A stretch of DNA of 64,000 nucleotides from Diaporthe sp. PMI_573 (taxonomy: Eukaryota; Ascomycota; Sordariomycetes; Diaporthales; Diaporthaceae): assembly GCA_021399435.1 (NCBI GenBank), contig JAJTUP010000056.1, positions 62,001 to 126,000 of the forward strand, written 5' to 3'. How positions within the stretch are numbered: position 1 is the first letter of the stretch; each line of letters opens with the position of its first letter. The translations under genes were made by a program, and so were the position numbers. The notes beneath the pieces are model-generated. The model was not told where the DNA came from, did not search any database, and saw only the letters and a program-made list of their open reading frames with translations. Positions 10,626-20,639 of this stretch are shown here, piece by piece.

Positions 10626-10915
10626 TAATGGACGAGATCTATCTAGCACTCTGTTGACCTCTATGCCTATCCCTAGGCTTGATCATGGGTACTCTGCACT
10701 GACGCCCTTGTCGAGGTACAGATATCCTTGCATGACCGAAGCCAAAGGTCCAGTCGTTGATTCTGTGGCGGAGACGAGAAGTAGACTAGGCACCGATTTG
10801 CCACCGCAAAAGCGATCATGTACGGTAGAAATAAGGTTTATGCTGTATGAAACTATGATACGGCCGAAAAGCTAGGTTTTAGCTTTCCACTCTGACTCAC
10901 CTTGATCTTCCTATT

Positions 10916-11400
10916 GTGACATCCCGCAGAAACTGGCCGGCCTACTCCACACAGCTCTGCCAGGCTGAGAATACAATATGGCGGAAAGCAAATGAGAAGA
11001 TAACGCTGTATAGCCTGCTAGGCATTATCGGCGTATATGTACCAATCATATATGGGGAGGGGAGCGGCACTAGCAGCAACAGCACCGAAGTCAACATCCT
11101 TTCTGGAGCCTCAGGATTGAAGACATTCATCACCCAAACAGGAACTGGTCTGCACGAAACATCGGCTGCATACTTTTACTTTGCTCTCACAGACTATAAC
11201 GATGACAAAAAATGGGATATCGTCGTGATAAAGAAAAATGGCACCAGCACCAAAGCATCGAATTGCACATCCTGTCCGGCGCGTTGGGATTACAATAGTT
11301 CATTCTGTAAACAGGAACTGGCATGAATGAAACTGATAACGGGTTCGACTTCGCCGTCGCAGACTGGAACACTGGTCGTGGTGAAGAAAAGCAATACCAG
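10916..11400 (+). pseudogene. Remnant of a HET-type/VCBS-like-repeat protein
   Basis: The frame begins with TLYSLLGIIGVYVPIIYGEG, close to the end of the HET (heterokaryon incompatibility) domain, where YSLLGIF...PLLYGEG is characteristic. It then runs into repeats of the type NSTEVNILSGASGLKTFI...TGTGLHET...FALTDYNDD, resembling the VCBS/FG-GAP-like repeats found after HET domains in some fungi. A second repeat is visible further on (LSGALGLQ, TGTGMNETDNGFDFAVADWN) but interrupted by stops where FIL and Gln are expected, with a frame change near 11250. The N-terminal part of the HET domain is absent. It is a decayed fragment of an allorecognition-type gene. Confidence 0.5.
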
Positions 11401-12640
11401 AAGTCACTGTACTGAGGTGGACGAGACTGACTAGCTACTAGTTCTGTGGGAATACTAGGTGAAAGTTCAGACCATGGGCCGGTTCGGCGATGCCTTGTTA
11501 AGAGTAAACCGCGTGAGAAATTACATGGCTTGTATTGGGGAACCAGGTCGAGTGAAGTGAAAGTTGACCTTGGTGAGAGTACGTCATGGGGTGACTGTCG
11601 TGAGTTAGCGTTGGAGGTCGTATCACTCTTTTCGATAGTACTCGGGTTGAGCAGTCTAGGATAGGGAAAAGACAGAGCCAGCAATACTAGGATTTGTCAA
11701 CCTAACCTGCAAGAACCACCCAAATATATCTCCTAGTCGTGCCTTAATTGCATCAACCACAGCCAAGGCCTACCCTAGAGGTAATCAAAAGTAAGGCTGT
11801 TAATATACCGACAGCATCAAAGCCTCGAAGCACTTGTCTTTCAAAAGACTCATTAGCTTTACAGAAGCATAGGCCCCGTTTGCAATTTTAAATTTATCCT
11901 TTTCGTGCAAAGCCTATCTACCTATATAAGCTGTCATTTTGTTTATTTTGTAAACCATATCGAGTAGTAGATAGATTGGCTGTTAATTTACCTAACAAAG
12001 ATTCGACAAGCTAGGTCGACTATCCCGCATTGTCTCTATCTAGCGGCAACTAGAGTTAATGCTATATGTGTAAGTTTGCCGAAGTATTAAAGACCCTTTA
12101 ATACCCTCCTTATTTTCCTGCTAATATGTAAGCTTTATATTATAAGTCCTAGTAGGTCCCTGTAGCTACATTATTAAACTTAGGGGCCTCAACCTACTAT
12201 ATACGGTTAGCTTTTGTTGTTTAGATCTCGAAAAGTACCAATACCTAATCTATTAATGCGAGAACAAAAAGTTTCGCAAAAATATAAAGAATTTATTGTC
12301 TAAACGAGTAGAACTAATAACACAAAACAATCTTACAAGATATATGTCCCAGCTATCCCGGATAAAGGAGAAAGGCTAGCAAAATCGGGCATTATTGCGT
12401 CTGTGTAGTATAGAATGTGTGTTGATGGTTGGTGTGTATATATGAAACACATCCGCCTATGCACTGTGCGATAGAGTCGTGTGTCTTTGTCCAGCGAGAG
12501 GCCTATATGCGCTCTCAAGGCGGATGACAATGTTTGTGTCAGTCAGATGGCATCGAGGAGCCTACATGCCGATCTTCCCAAATCAATTTCGTTGTTTTGC
12601 TGTTTAGCTGCTGTGTCACATCCACGTGGACTAACGACCA
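11400..12640. other. AT-rich gap, no supported gene
   Basis: The sequence is increasingly AT-rich from about 11700 to 12330 with frequent stops in all frames, as in other probably RIP-affected parts of the window. I see no gene, RNA gene or transposon end. The last 300 bases probably contain the 3' UTR of the convergent minus-strand VWA-Hint gene. Confidence 0.5.
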
Positions 12641-12643
12641 CTG

Positions 12644-15067
12644 CTAGTACGCCACGACTTTGCACCCCTTGTGAACTGGCCGGGGCACGCGACGTCGCTT
12701 CGCAACAGCCGCACGATCCGGAAACAGCAGGCTGGCAGCCGCTCTTCGCCGAGGCTGATATGCCTTGAACCCGACCACGAGGCCGGTGCTCTTGCTTCTC
12801 CTCACTCCACCGCCAATAACCAGCTCATCCCTTCTCTTTCGCAAAGCATCCAAGCTCCTCACAACCTCCTCATAGCTCCCAAAGAATCCGTGGGCCCTCA
12901 CATCATTGCCTCCCCTTGCCTCAACCATCCCGTGGCCCAACGTGACGCCCCAGAACGGCATCACCTCGTCCGACCCACCACCAAGCTCGATAGCATGAGC
13001 GTCAACATCCCCGTCCCTCTCCAGCAACACGCTGTATATCGTGCCCGTATACCTCACCAACTTGCCCGCCTTCACCTGGGCGGGGAACACCCAGCCGTGA
13101 CCGTCGTCTGCACCGGTCAACGGGTCAGCAGTGGGCAGGGCGACGGGGTGCCAGGGGGTCACGAGCACCCCCTCAAGCCAGACCATGACCTGCCTAGTCA
13201 CGGGGGTCACGAGCACGGCGGCGACCTTCCGGAGCCCGGCCGGCGTGGCGACGGTGTGACCCCTGCGCAGCGACGAGATCCAGACATGTTTGTTGTTGGC
13301 GAGGCGCACGGGCGTCCGCCCCGCGAAGCACGGCGCGGAAGAGGAGTTGTAAGCCCTCATCGAGATTGCCGTGGGACCGGTGGAAATCAACCTGCTGCTG
13401 GAGATGAGCCTCCCGGAGCCGGTGGGCACGTACCGGGCCATGGTGTGCCCGCCTGGTCCTCCAGCGGGGATGCCGACATTGCTCGGCTCCGGGGCGGGGA
13501 GGTCGTCGAAGGCGGAGCTCAGCGCTTCGCGGCACCTGATGAAGAGCGGGGAGCCGGCGCCGTACTGCAGGGGGCCCGGGTCCTTAAAGCTGTTGCATGC
13601 CTGCCTCAAGTGTGCGCTGTGCAGGCTGGGCAGGTAGTGCTGGCCCCAGCGGGTGAGGTACTTGTCCCTGGAGAGCGCGAGGGAGACCTGGCCTAGGGGC
13701 TCGGCGCCGGCCAGGTCCTGCATGAAGGCTGCGCACATCGGGTCGTCGGGGAAGTGGGCTGCGGGCAGCGAGGCGATCAGGTCGCGGAGCTGTTGTTGCT
13801 TCTCGGCGAGGCCGGCCGGGGACTTGAGCTTGGGGTTGAGGCGGTGCTCCCCGAGGGCGTCTATCGGGAAGAGTTCGGAGAGAAAGGCGCAGATGCGGGA
13901 GCGGGAGACGTGGCTTGCTATCTCGGCGTCGGAGAGCGATGTGAAGGATAGGTCCATGAGGTCCCGACTGGCATGGCTGATATGTTGTGCTTCTGTCATT
14001 TTGTTGTACTGAAGTGCGACGTTCAGGAACGACGGCTCCATGTCACTGTCCGTAGAGCTGCTCTTCCACCTCAAGTAGATATCCCGAGACTGGCCGTACT
14101 GCAGACTTCCTAATGGGATGTTGAGTTCAAAGTTGCCGCCAGGAGCCTGGACAGGATACTCTTGGCCCACAGCGATCCCCATTGTCTGCTGTATCATAAC
14201 GATGTTGGGATAGGTTAACTTGAGGGTGGCAGTATTGCCAAAAGTGGATTGGAGGTTGGCAACGGCGTGGACAAAGACTGTGCCTATCATGCCCGCATCA
14301 GGGATGAAGGCGTAGTTACCCCCTCCGAACTCTGCGATGGACTTCAGCAGTCCTGATCTGAGGGTATACCCGAAACCGAATGTGTGGACGGACGGCACTA
14401 TTGCGCCCATCGCCTTGAGTGCTGGCACGTATCCTTGCGGGGGGCATATGTGGTTCGGAACTCCGTCCGTTAAAACCATAACAGCAGGTACGCGACCTGT
14501 ATTTGCTTCGTTCTTGAAAAGCTTGATGCCATCTCGCAAGCCGTGCCAAAGATTTGTGCAGCTTTCAGGTCTCATGGCCTCAATTTTCTCCTTGGCGGCT
14601 TCCTTGTTGGCGTCCGTCATCTCTGTCAGGGACTGCAGCACCTTGGATCCGTTGGAAAATGTCACGATTGCCAGTCGATCCTCCTTTGTCATAGTTGACA
14701 TTATTGTGCGGCATGCGTGCTTGACCAGATCCAACACTGAGAGGCCTGTTCCCTCATCTTCGCCAGGAGCAGGGGCATCCGCGCCCATGCTGCCCGACAC
14801 GTCAATCACTAAGGCGATATCGCATGGCACATGTGAGAGCTTTTCGTTTTTTGGCACTTTTGGCGGTTGGATTGTGAGAATAACACCGTCTTTGTCGGAT
14901 AGTGGTTGTATCTTCACGGAAGCACCACCCTCTGGAGTAGTGTTCGCACCATGGGACTCAACCTGGGCGTAAGGAGGAGGGGCGTCGTTGACGTCGGGTG
15001 CAGGTGGATTTCTTCCGAAAATGGGCATAACAACCTGCGGTCTATTAGTGACGACTCGTTTTGGCAT
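12644..15067 (-). CDS. VWA-Hint domain protein
   Basis: The single-exon 807-residue product starts with a Pro-rich segment, then a von Willebrand A domain from about residue 80. Its metal-ion-dependent adhesion site is intact (DVSGSMG, Asp89), with MVLTDG further on. A middle region (about 290-560) matches the helical and beta segments that follow VWA in this fungal family. A Hint (hedgehog/intein) domain begins at Cys580 (CFAGRTPV...) with a VTPWHPV block near residues 637-643. The C-terminal 60 residues are Arg/Lys-rich. Hint domains can autoprocess through the N-terminal Cys; whether this one does is not known. It has no signal peptide, so a cytosolic role is likely. Met1 is at 15065-15067, with Met14 as an alternative. 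High GC and no breaks argue it is functional. Confidence 0.88.
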   Translation of the reverse strand: MPKRVVTNRPQVVMPIFGRNPPAPDVNDAPPPYAQVESHGANTTPEGGASVKIQPLSDKDGVILTIQPPKVPKNEKLSHVPCDIALVIDVSGSMGADAPAPGEDEGTGLSVLDLVKHACRTIMSTMTKEDRLAIVTFSNGSKVLQSLTEMTDANKEAAKEKIEAMRPESCTNLWHGLRDGIKLFKNEANTGRVPAVMVLTDGVPNHICPPQGYVPALKAMGAIVPSVHTFGFGYTLRSGLLKSIAEFGGGNYAFIPDAGMIGTVFVHAVANLQSTFGNTATLKLTYPNIVMIQQTMGIAVGQEYPVQAPGGNFELNIPLGSLQYGQSRDIYLRWKSSSTDSDMEPSFLNVALQYNKMTEAQHISHASRDLMDLSFTSLSDAEIASHVSRSRICAFLSELFPIDALGEHRLNPKLKSPAGLAEKQQQLRDLIASLPAAHFPDDPMCAAFMQDLAGAEPLGQVSLALSRDKYLTRWGQHYLPSLHSAHLRQACNSFKDPGPLQYGAGSPLFIRCREALSSAFDDLPAPEPSNVGIPAGGPGGHTMARYVPTGSGRLISSSRLISTGPTAISMRAYNSSSAPCFAGRTPVRLANNKHVWISSLRRGHTVATPAGLRKVAAVLVTPVTRQVMVWLEGVLVTPWHPVALPTADPLTGADDGHGWVFPAQVKAGKLVRYTGTIYSVLLERDGDVDAHAIELGGGSDEVMPFWGVTLGHGMVEARGGNDVRAHGFFGSYEEVVRSLDALRKRRDELVIGGGVRRSKSTGLVVGFKAYQPRRRAAASLLFPDRAAVAKRRRVPRPVHKGCKVVAY

Positions 15068-15099
15068 CTCGGGAAAATTCGGTGCCCACCATCGTGATT

Positions 15100-16830
15100 A
15101 ATATCGCAGGTCGAAAGTCAACTCCAATACGTTGATCAATATGTGAAAATCCAGATCGTTGTGTGGATTAGCTGTGAATGAGAACACAAATTTAGAAGAG
15201 ACGGCGATTGTAGACTCGTCCTCCACTTTATATAGAAAACGCACGCAAAGGGGCCGCGACCAGGCAGCCGCTTCCATATAGTCACAGCCACTCAACTGAC
15301 CAGCATCGCTGTGACAAAAAGAAAAGGACCAAAGCAGTGGTCAGCCCGAGGAGTAGGGATGTTGGCCAGGGTTTCGCGAGAGAGTCCTTGAGACCGGTTA
15401 GGCCTTGCGTTCTGACTACTCGGTTAGCGGGAATGCTTGCTTGAAAGTCCACCCCGGTCAAAGAGGCTCTGCAGCGAGCTTGCCAGTAACTCAACGCCGG
15501 AGGCGGTTGTCATCTCGACAAAAAAAGGTAGCAGCAATGTAGCTTCTGAGCTCTAACTGCTTAAGGAAATTTTATTAAACCACACTCTCTTGAATGTCTA
15601 AACCTCTTGGCCGTACCATAGGCATACCAATATACTGTACCAACCATTCGGCCCATTTTGTCGTTTGGAGGTGGTCTGCCATGCCCACTCGGCACTGCCC
15701 CCTCTTACCCGTAGCTCAAGCTGTCTGTCTTGCCTAGTTCCTGTTGCCTACGAGTAAAAACTACCTGCACGTATGGTGGCTGGGCGCCGGCAAAGAGAGG
15801 CCCCTACGAAACTTAGTGCCTAACCCCGTCTGTTCGCAGGTGTTGTGTTGCAAAACAGCTGGCAGAAACTTATTTCCAATTGTCTCAACAGATCTTCCCC
15901 ATTATTTACCGTCATCGACAGGATATTTTTCTGTTTTCGCGTTGACTGCCAGTCCATCCTCCATAATATTTCCACACCAGGCGGGTGAATTCAGAAAGAA
16001 AGTGCGCACTTTTGCTTGAAAAAACGTCAAGCATTGCCAATTTTAAGATGTAACGGTACCAGTCTATAGGATCGATCTGCCGGCGGATGCCTACCAGGCC
16101 AACTCACAGGGCTGCAACAGCCACCGAAACATTTGGCCATCCGGCTAGGCGTTCTTAATAATTTCCTGTGAGGCTCTCATTGTACGTAAACCAACATACC
16201 TGTCAAGGCGTCATAGCAAATCCGGGTGGCGCCTAGGTTTGCCACGATGTCACCTGGTCAATCAACATAACCCATGAAAGACGACATCCTTTCAAACGTC
16301 GCCTTTTGTTGCCTGTCTCAGCCCAGGATGCTTATCCCACTGTGTGAACTCGTGGCGGATAGCCGCATTGCTGGATCAACGCTATGGTGAGTACATCCAA
16401 GACGGGTTTCCCTGGACACTGGTGGCGCTGGTACTTGATTCTTTATCGATTAACTTCCAGGAGTTCCTACGCTGACCAAGCGACAGACCCCTACTGGAGG
16501 ATTGGTCCCTCCGAGGCCTCCTTTGGACTGAAAAGCTGTTCGTATCCGACTGATTCAAGCAGCTTGGGAACCTAGTGCTGATTGCAGCCTATATTTTATT
16601 GCTCGGTCAGAAAGTAGAAGAATATGATTAGGTTCAGAACACATATTCATCAAAAGTTCGATTGCTTGCCTAGGTCCGGGACTCTTTTCTGGATCATTAG
16701 GAAGCAAATTATTGATTCTAGAATTCCAGCTTTTCAAAACAAAAAGAAAAAAGAAACTCTTCTCCAACAACAATTAGCAAGTCATCTTTAGCGTTAATGA
16801 TGGGTGACAGCCTCACAGGCGTGCCTGGGG
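15100..16830. other. Intergenic gap, no supported gene
   Basis: The first 150 bases are probably the promoter of the VWA-Hint gene. The rest holds only ORFs below 95 codons, one of which (15282-15494, minus) ends in a hydrophobic stretch but has no recognisable family. No transposon ends or RNA genes were found before the hAT element that starts near 16837. Confidence 0.45.
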
Positions 16831-16867
16831 TATGGCCAGGCTGCATTTCAATATTGTTGAAGTGGAA

Positions 16868-16992
16868 GGCCCGTGCGTCAATTCAATCAATTCAATCTCG
16901 CCTCGACGTTGACAGCCTCAATTCCATCGCGATGGCTTCAACGTTGACCACCGGTTGAAACGGTTGAGAACGGCGGTGGTCCAGGGTAGCAT
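16868..16992. repeat. Subterminal repeat array, left end of hAT 1
   Basis: The patch is built of reiterated words: TCAATTCAATCAATTCAAT, then CGTTGAC, TTCAACGTTGAC and GGTTGAAACGGTTGAG. The same words recur at 19310-19430, and a small outlying patch is at 20096-20118. It probably binds transposase. Confidence 0.55.
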
Positions 16993-17174
16993 TCGCAGCC
17001 CCGTAAGTCGCGTCCGTCGGACTTTGTCACTGGTACTTTCCACTTCGAACTATTTGCACATGCATCAATGTATTCGGTACTTAAGCCTCGCGAACGCGTG
17101 TGCGCCGCGTTCCCTGTCACCACGCGGAAAATAAACCCTTCAACAAAACATTGCATCCCTTTCCTGCAGCCAAA

Positions 17175-19280
17175 ATGGATACCAACGTACCTACGAAGCG
17201 CCGGCGAGCTTCGGACAGCAACTCAACCAACGCACCGTTTACGAACTTGGATTCTTTGCCAGATGAATGGAAAATCTTTCCATGGAACAAGTTCCCGGCC
17301 TTTACGATTTCTGAGCGTGCTGGCAGGCAGACGTCCTGGGTCTGGCAGCATGGTTTTGACATTCAACGTAACGATTCTCCCACCGAGAGGAAATGGGTTT
17401 GCAAGCCTTGCCTCAAGAAGCCGAAGTCTAGAACGTCAGACTACTCCGCCGTTGGCACCCAGAATATCGAGAAGCATCTATTCAGAGAACACAAGCTCGT
17501 CGACGGGACCGGGAAGAGGCCGCCCGCTCTTGGGAAGGGGATGAGGGAGAAGACTCCCTCAAGGAATATCGTGGAGATGCTGAATCTCGTCACTTCAGAC
17601 CCTAAAGAGCAAGCTATCGCGAACGCTCTCATCCAACGCTTCGATAGGGACCACTTTCAGAGACTGCTTCTCGAGTGGGTGGTCGACGCCAACGTCTCTT
17701 TTCGCCAGCCCGAGCATTGCCGGCTTCGACGTATATTCGAATACCTGAACCCATCGGTTGCAGCGACGAATGCCCATATCTCCCACGATACCGTTCGAAG
17801 GCGAATTGTCGACCTTCATCTCCGACAAAAGACGCGCATAATCGACCACTTGAGGAGTGTCCCAGGTCAAATCCATATTGCATTCGATGGTTGGCGCTCA
17901 AGGAATCGGCACGCTCTATATGGGATTGTCTGTTTTTATATTGATAAAAATGGAGTCCCGTCGAAGCTGGTCCTTGGCCTGCCGGAGTTGAAGAATTGCC
18001 ATTCAGGGGAGAATATTGCAGCCCAGATCCTCGAGATCTTAGAGAGCTATGAGATACTCGATAGGGTGGGGTACATCACGCTTGACAACGCTGGCAATAT
18101 GGATACAGCAACGGAGGAGATTGCGGGGGCGCTGGGTTTCGATCCGAAGAAACGGAGAGTGCGATGCTTCGGCCACGTCCTCAACTTGGTGGTAAAAGCT
18201 CTGTTGTTTGGGCACAAGGCCGAGGCTTTCGAAGCAGAGATTGATGGGGAGTCTGGGTTTGGCGCTGCCCAGCACGAAATCTGGCGAAAGAAAGGCCCCA
18301 TCGGAAAGCTCCACAACCTGGTCCATTGGATCCATCGGTCCGACAAGCTGACGTACCATCTCCGTGCGCTACAGGAAGAATTCTTTCAACATTCAGACAA
18401 CCCGAAGATTCGAGCAAGGAAGCCTGTCGACGTTGTCCGCGATAACCAGACTCGCTGGTTGTCGACTCTGTATATGATGCGGCGCGGTCTCATGTTGCGT
18501 CCGTTTCTCGAAGACCTAGTTGAGAAGGTCACGCTTGAATTCAACAAGGAATGTCGCAACGGGGTTAGAAGGAGGGAAGAGATGCCCCTCTGTCTCCGGG
18601 AGGAGAGTCTTCTTTGCGAGAAAGATTGGAAAGTTATTGAGTTGATGGACAAGATGCTCCTTGACTTTGAGGAGGCACTCCGGATGCTTGAAGGCGACGC
18701 CCAGAACCGGGTGCGAAAAGGAGGCCGTATTGAGGCATACGGCAATATGTGGGACGTTGCCTCAACCTACGAATTCCTGATGGACAGTCTAGAGGAGTGG
18801 AAAGCAGCAGCAGAGAACTACCCGGATCCGGAGCACTTCAAGATAAACATCAACCTGGGGTGGGATAAGTTGAACGAGTACTATGCGAAGCTGGACGAGA
18901 CGCCAGCGTACTATGCTTCCGCCATTCTAAATCCAGTCTCACATTGGGGATATTTCGAGAATACGTGGACCGACAAAGCACAGCTGCCGTGGCTTCACGA
19001 GGCAAAAAGAATCGTGAGGACCCTGTGGGACGAAGAGTACAAATCACTACCGACTCTTTCGATATCGGATGAAGAACCTCCATTCAAGCGCTTAAAGGCA
19101 ATGAGTGCGCTAGAGAGACACCGAGCCCACAGGACTTCGTCTCTGGCAGGCAGATGCTCTTCTTTGGAGGTGCGGAATGGCCTGATTGACACGGTGGATA
19201 CGTTAATTGATGTGTCAGGAGAGGTTGGGAATAGCATTATTAGGGAGGCAAAGGAGGATGCCAAAGACGCTGGGGAGTAA
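17175..19280 (+). CDS. hAT transposase with BED-type zinc finger
   Basis: The 701-residue protein has a BED-like zinc finger at residues 76-106 (C-x2-C...H-x4-H) for end binding. It then has the hAT catalytic core: IAFDGW with the first Asp, YITLDNAGN with the second, the CFGH motif (C-x2-H) before LNLVVKAL, and NQTRWLSTLYMM. INLGWDKLNEYYAKL marks the last conserved helix. The Met at 17175 is chosen over an upstream in-frame extension because it follows a Kozak-like CAAA. The frame has no stops. The C-terminal dimerisation segment of hAT enzymes (the SxxxER.FS region) is not visible; the last 80 residues are unlike it, so the protein may be internally shortened. A closely related copy is hAT element 2. 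Confidence 0.88.
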   Translation: MDTNVPTKRRRASDSNSTNAPFTNLDSLPDEWKIFPWNKFPAFTISERAGRQTSWVWQHGFDIQRNDSPTERKWVCKPCLKKPKSRTSDYSAVGTQNIEKHLFREHKLVDGTGKRPPALGKGMREKTPSRNIVEMLNLVTSDPKEQAIANALIQRFDRDHFQRLLLEWVVDANVSFRQPEHCRLRRIFEYLNPSVAATNAHISHDTVRRRIVDLHLRQKTRIIDHLRSVPGQIHIAFDGWRSRNRHALYGIVCFYIDKNGVPSKLVLGLPELKNCHSGENIAAQILEILESYEILDRVGYITLDNAGNMDTATEEIAGALGFDPKKRRVRCFGHVLNLVVKALLFGHKAEAFEAEIDGESGFGAAQHEIWRKKGPIGKLHNLVHWIHRSDKLTYHLRALQEEFFQHSDNPKIRARKPVDVVRDNQTRWLSTLYMMRRGLMLRPFLEDLVEKVTLEFNKECRNGVRRREEMPLCLREESLLCEKDWKVIELMDKMLLDFEEALRMLEGDAQNRVRKGGRIEAYGNMWDVASTYEFLMDSLEEWKAAAENYPDPEHFKININLGWDKLNEYYAKLDETPAYYASAILNPVSHWGYFENTWTDKAQLPWLHEAKRIVRTLWDEEYKSLPTLSISDEEPPFKRLKAMSALERHRAHRTSSLAGRCSSLEVRNGLIDTVDTLIDVSGEVGNSIIREAKEDAKDAGE

Positions 19281-19309
19281 GCGATGGGAATCTCGGCGGG
19301 CGTATACGG

Positions 19310-19441
19310 TTCAACCTCTTCAATTCAACGCCATCAATTCAATTTGGAGATGCGGTGGTTCAACTCCACGGACCAAATGCTGAGTAAGCTGTCAACGCAC
19401 GTGAAGGCGAAATTGATGGAATTGAATTGATCGCCAGCCTG
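19310..19441. repeat. Subterminal repeat array and right end of hAT 1
   Basis: This patch carries GGTTCAACCTCTTCAATTCAACGCCATCAATTCAA and further TCAAC/GAATTGA words, ending in CAGCCTG. The words match those of the left array in both orientations. Confidence 0.5.
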
Positions 19442-20639
19442 CTGCCGGCCAGATTCTTGATATTTTAGTGGCTGTAAAAGCAACCCTAGTGTAACTAATG
19501 GAATGGTGATGGATAATAACTCAGATTGTACTGGAATCGTTGACTTTTTGGCAGGTCCATTTCCCAGACTCGTTCCATAAGCTCAGAATGTCCGTTATCA
19601 CGCCAACTGGACTCATCTGATTCAATAGATTTTGTCCAGTTGCGCGATTTTAGCTGTTGAATGTGAAGAATTGTAAAGGGATAATCCATGTGAAGTTATA
19701 AGGCCTTTTAGCCCCCCAGGCGAGCCCGACTCAACGAGTTCAGAGTCGTTCGGCCCGGTTGAGCAATCTCGGCAACACGATGTTTTCCGATTTAATGTCC
19801 TGTGCCGCCTTTCCCTTTGAAACTGTGACCATTCAGAATATGCTCTGATGCCACAATACAAGCAATAGATCTCTTGGGAATAGGCAAATAATCCTCGGAG
19901 CCAGCTCTGGCATGCGTGATACCCCATGTTCCTCTCAGAATTCCTCCAGCGAAACGCGGAGGCCGCGACGCAATCAATGGGATGGATACGGATAGTGTGG
20001 ATTCCCTCCCTCGTTGCTTAGTCATCTACGCTGAAGGTCTATAAGAAACGCCTCTTCGTGGCCAACTTAGCTTCGGGTTTTTTCCCTCTCTTTTTAATTC
20101 AATCCAATTCAATCGAACCATCGTCAGTATTTGTGTTATTTCTGTCTTTTGAACGTTAACGTTCCCCCAGCCGTACCAACAGATAGGGAGCGGCGGCTGC
20201 TGATCACGGGACAATAATAAGAACAGAAGAATCATCAGAGAATGAAAAGGACTGCTTCGGGCACGAGTAGAGATAAGCTGCAGCACGGGTACTCTAGGTC
20301 ATATTGGTCTTCTCAGAGTGCCGGGAGTCTCGGCCCGTCAATCGTCTGGCGGTTTTGAGCAGACGGAGTCTAAAGAGGGGGGACGGCGCTGAGACGCAAT
20401 TCAGTGGTACATAAGTGAGAGACAAATTCCAAAACAGGAATTATAATCAGGACACATGCAGTACGAAGATCTCTGCTTTTGGCTTGTTGCTCTTTCGACT
20501 TCGTCTAGGGAAATCTGTGAAACGGAGTTCACGGAAGGGAGGGGCTTATTCGTTACATCCCGTTCCACCTCTGAATATTATTTCTATCCCACCCACCGAC
20601 AAAACTTTCAACCCACAGCAACCCCGAAGATCCCCCTCA
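19442..20639. other. Intergenic gap with a small hAT-1-like repeat patch
   Basis: No gene is supported here. A short AATTCAATCCAATTCAATCG patch at about 20096-20118 resembles the hAT 1 subterminal words and may be a stray element end. The last part is the 3' flank of the P450 gene. Confidence 0.4.

Larger units (their letters stand above)
16837..19441 (+). mobile_element. hAT element 1 with imperfect terminal inverted repeats
   Basis: A transposase gene is framed by CAGGCTG at 16837 and its inverse CAGCCTG ending at 19441. Extending inward, about 12 of the first 16 bases agree (CAGGCTGnnnnTCAAT). Inside both ends lie many copies of short words such as CAATTCAAT and GTTGA/TCAAC, the subterminal repeats expected for a hAT transposase. 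I could not find a matching 8-bp target duplication next to these ends, so the exact borders are a proposal. Confidence 0.55.

Noticed and set aside
16829..19449. 8-bp target duplication for hAT 1
   Set aside because: The flanks GGTATGGC and CTGCCGGC do not match, so borders are left provisional.
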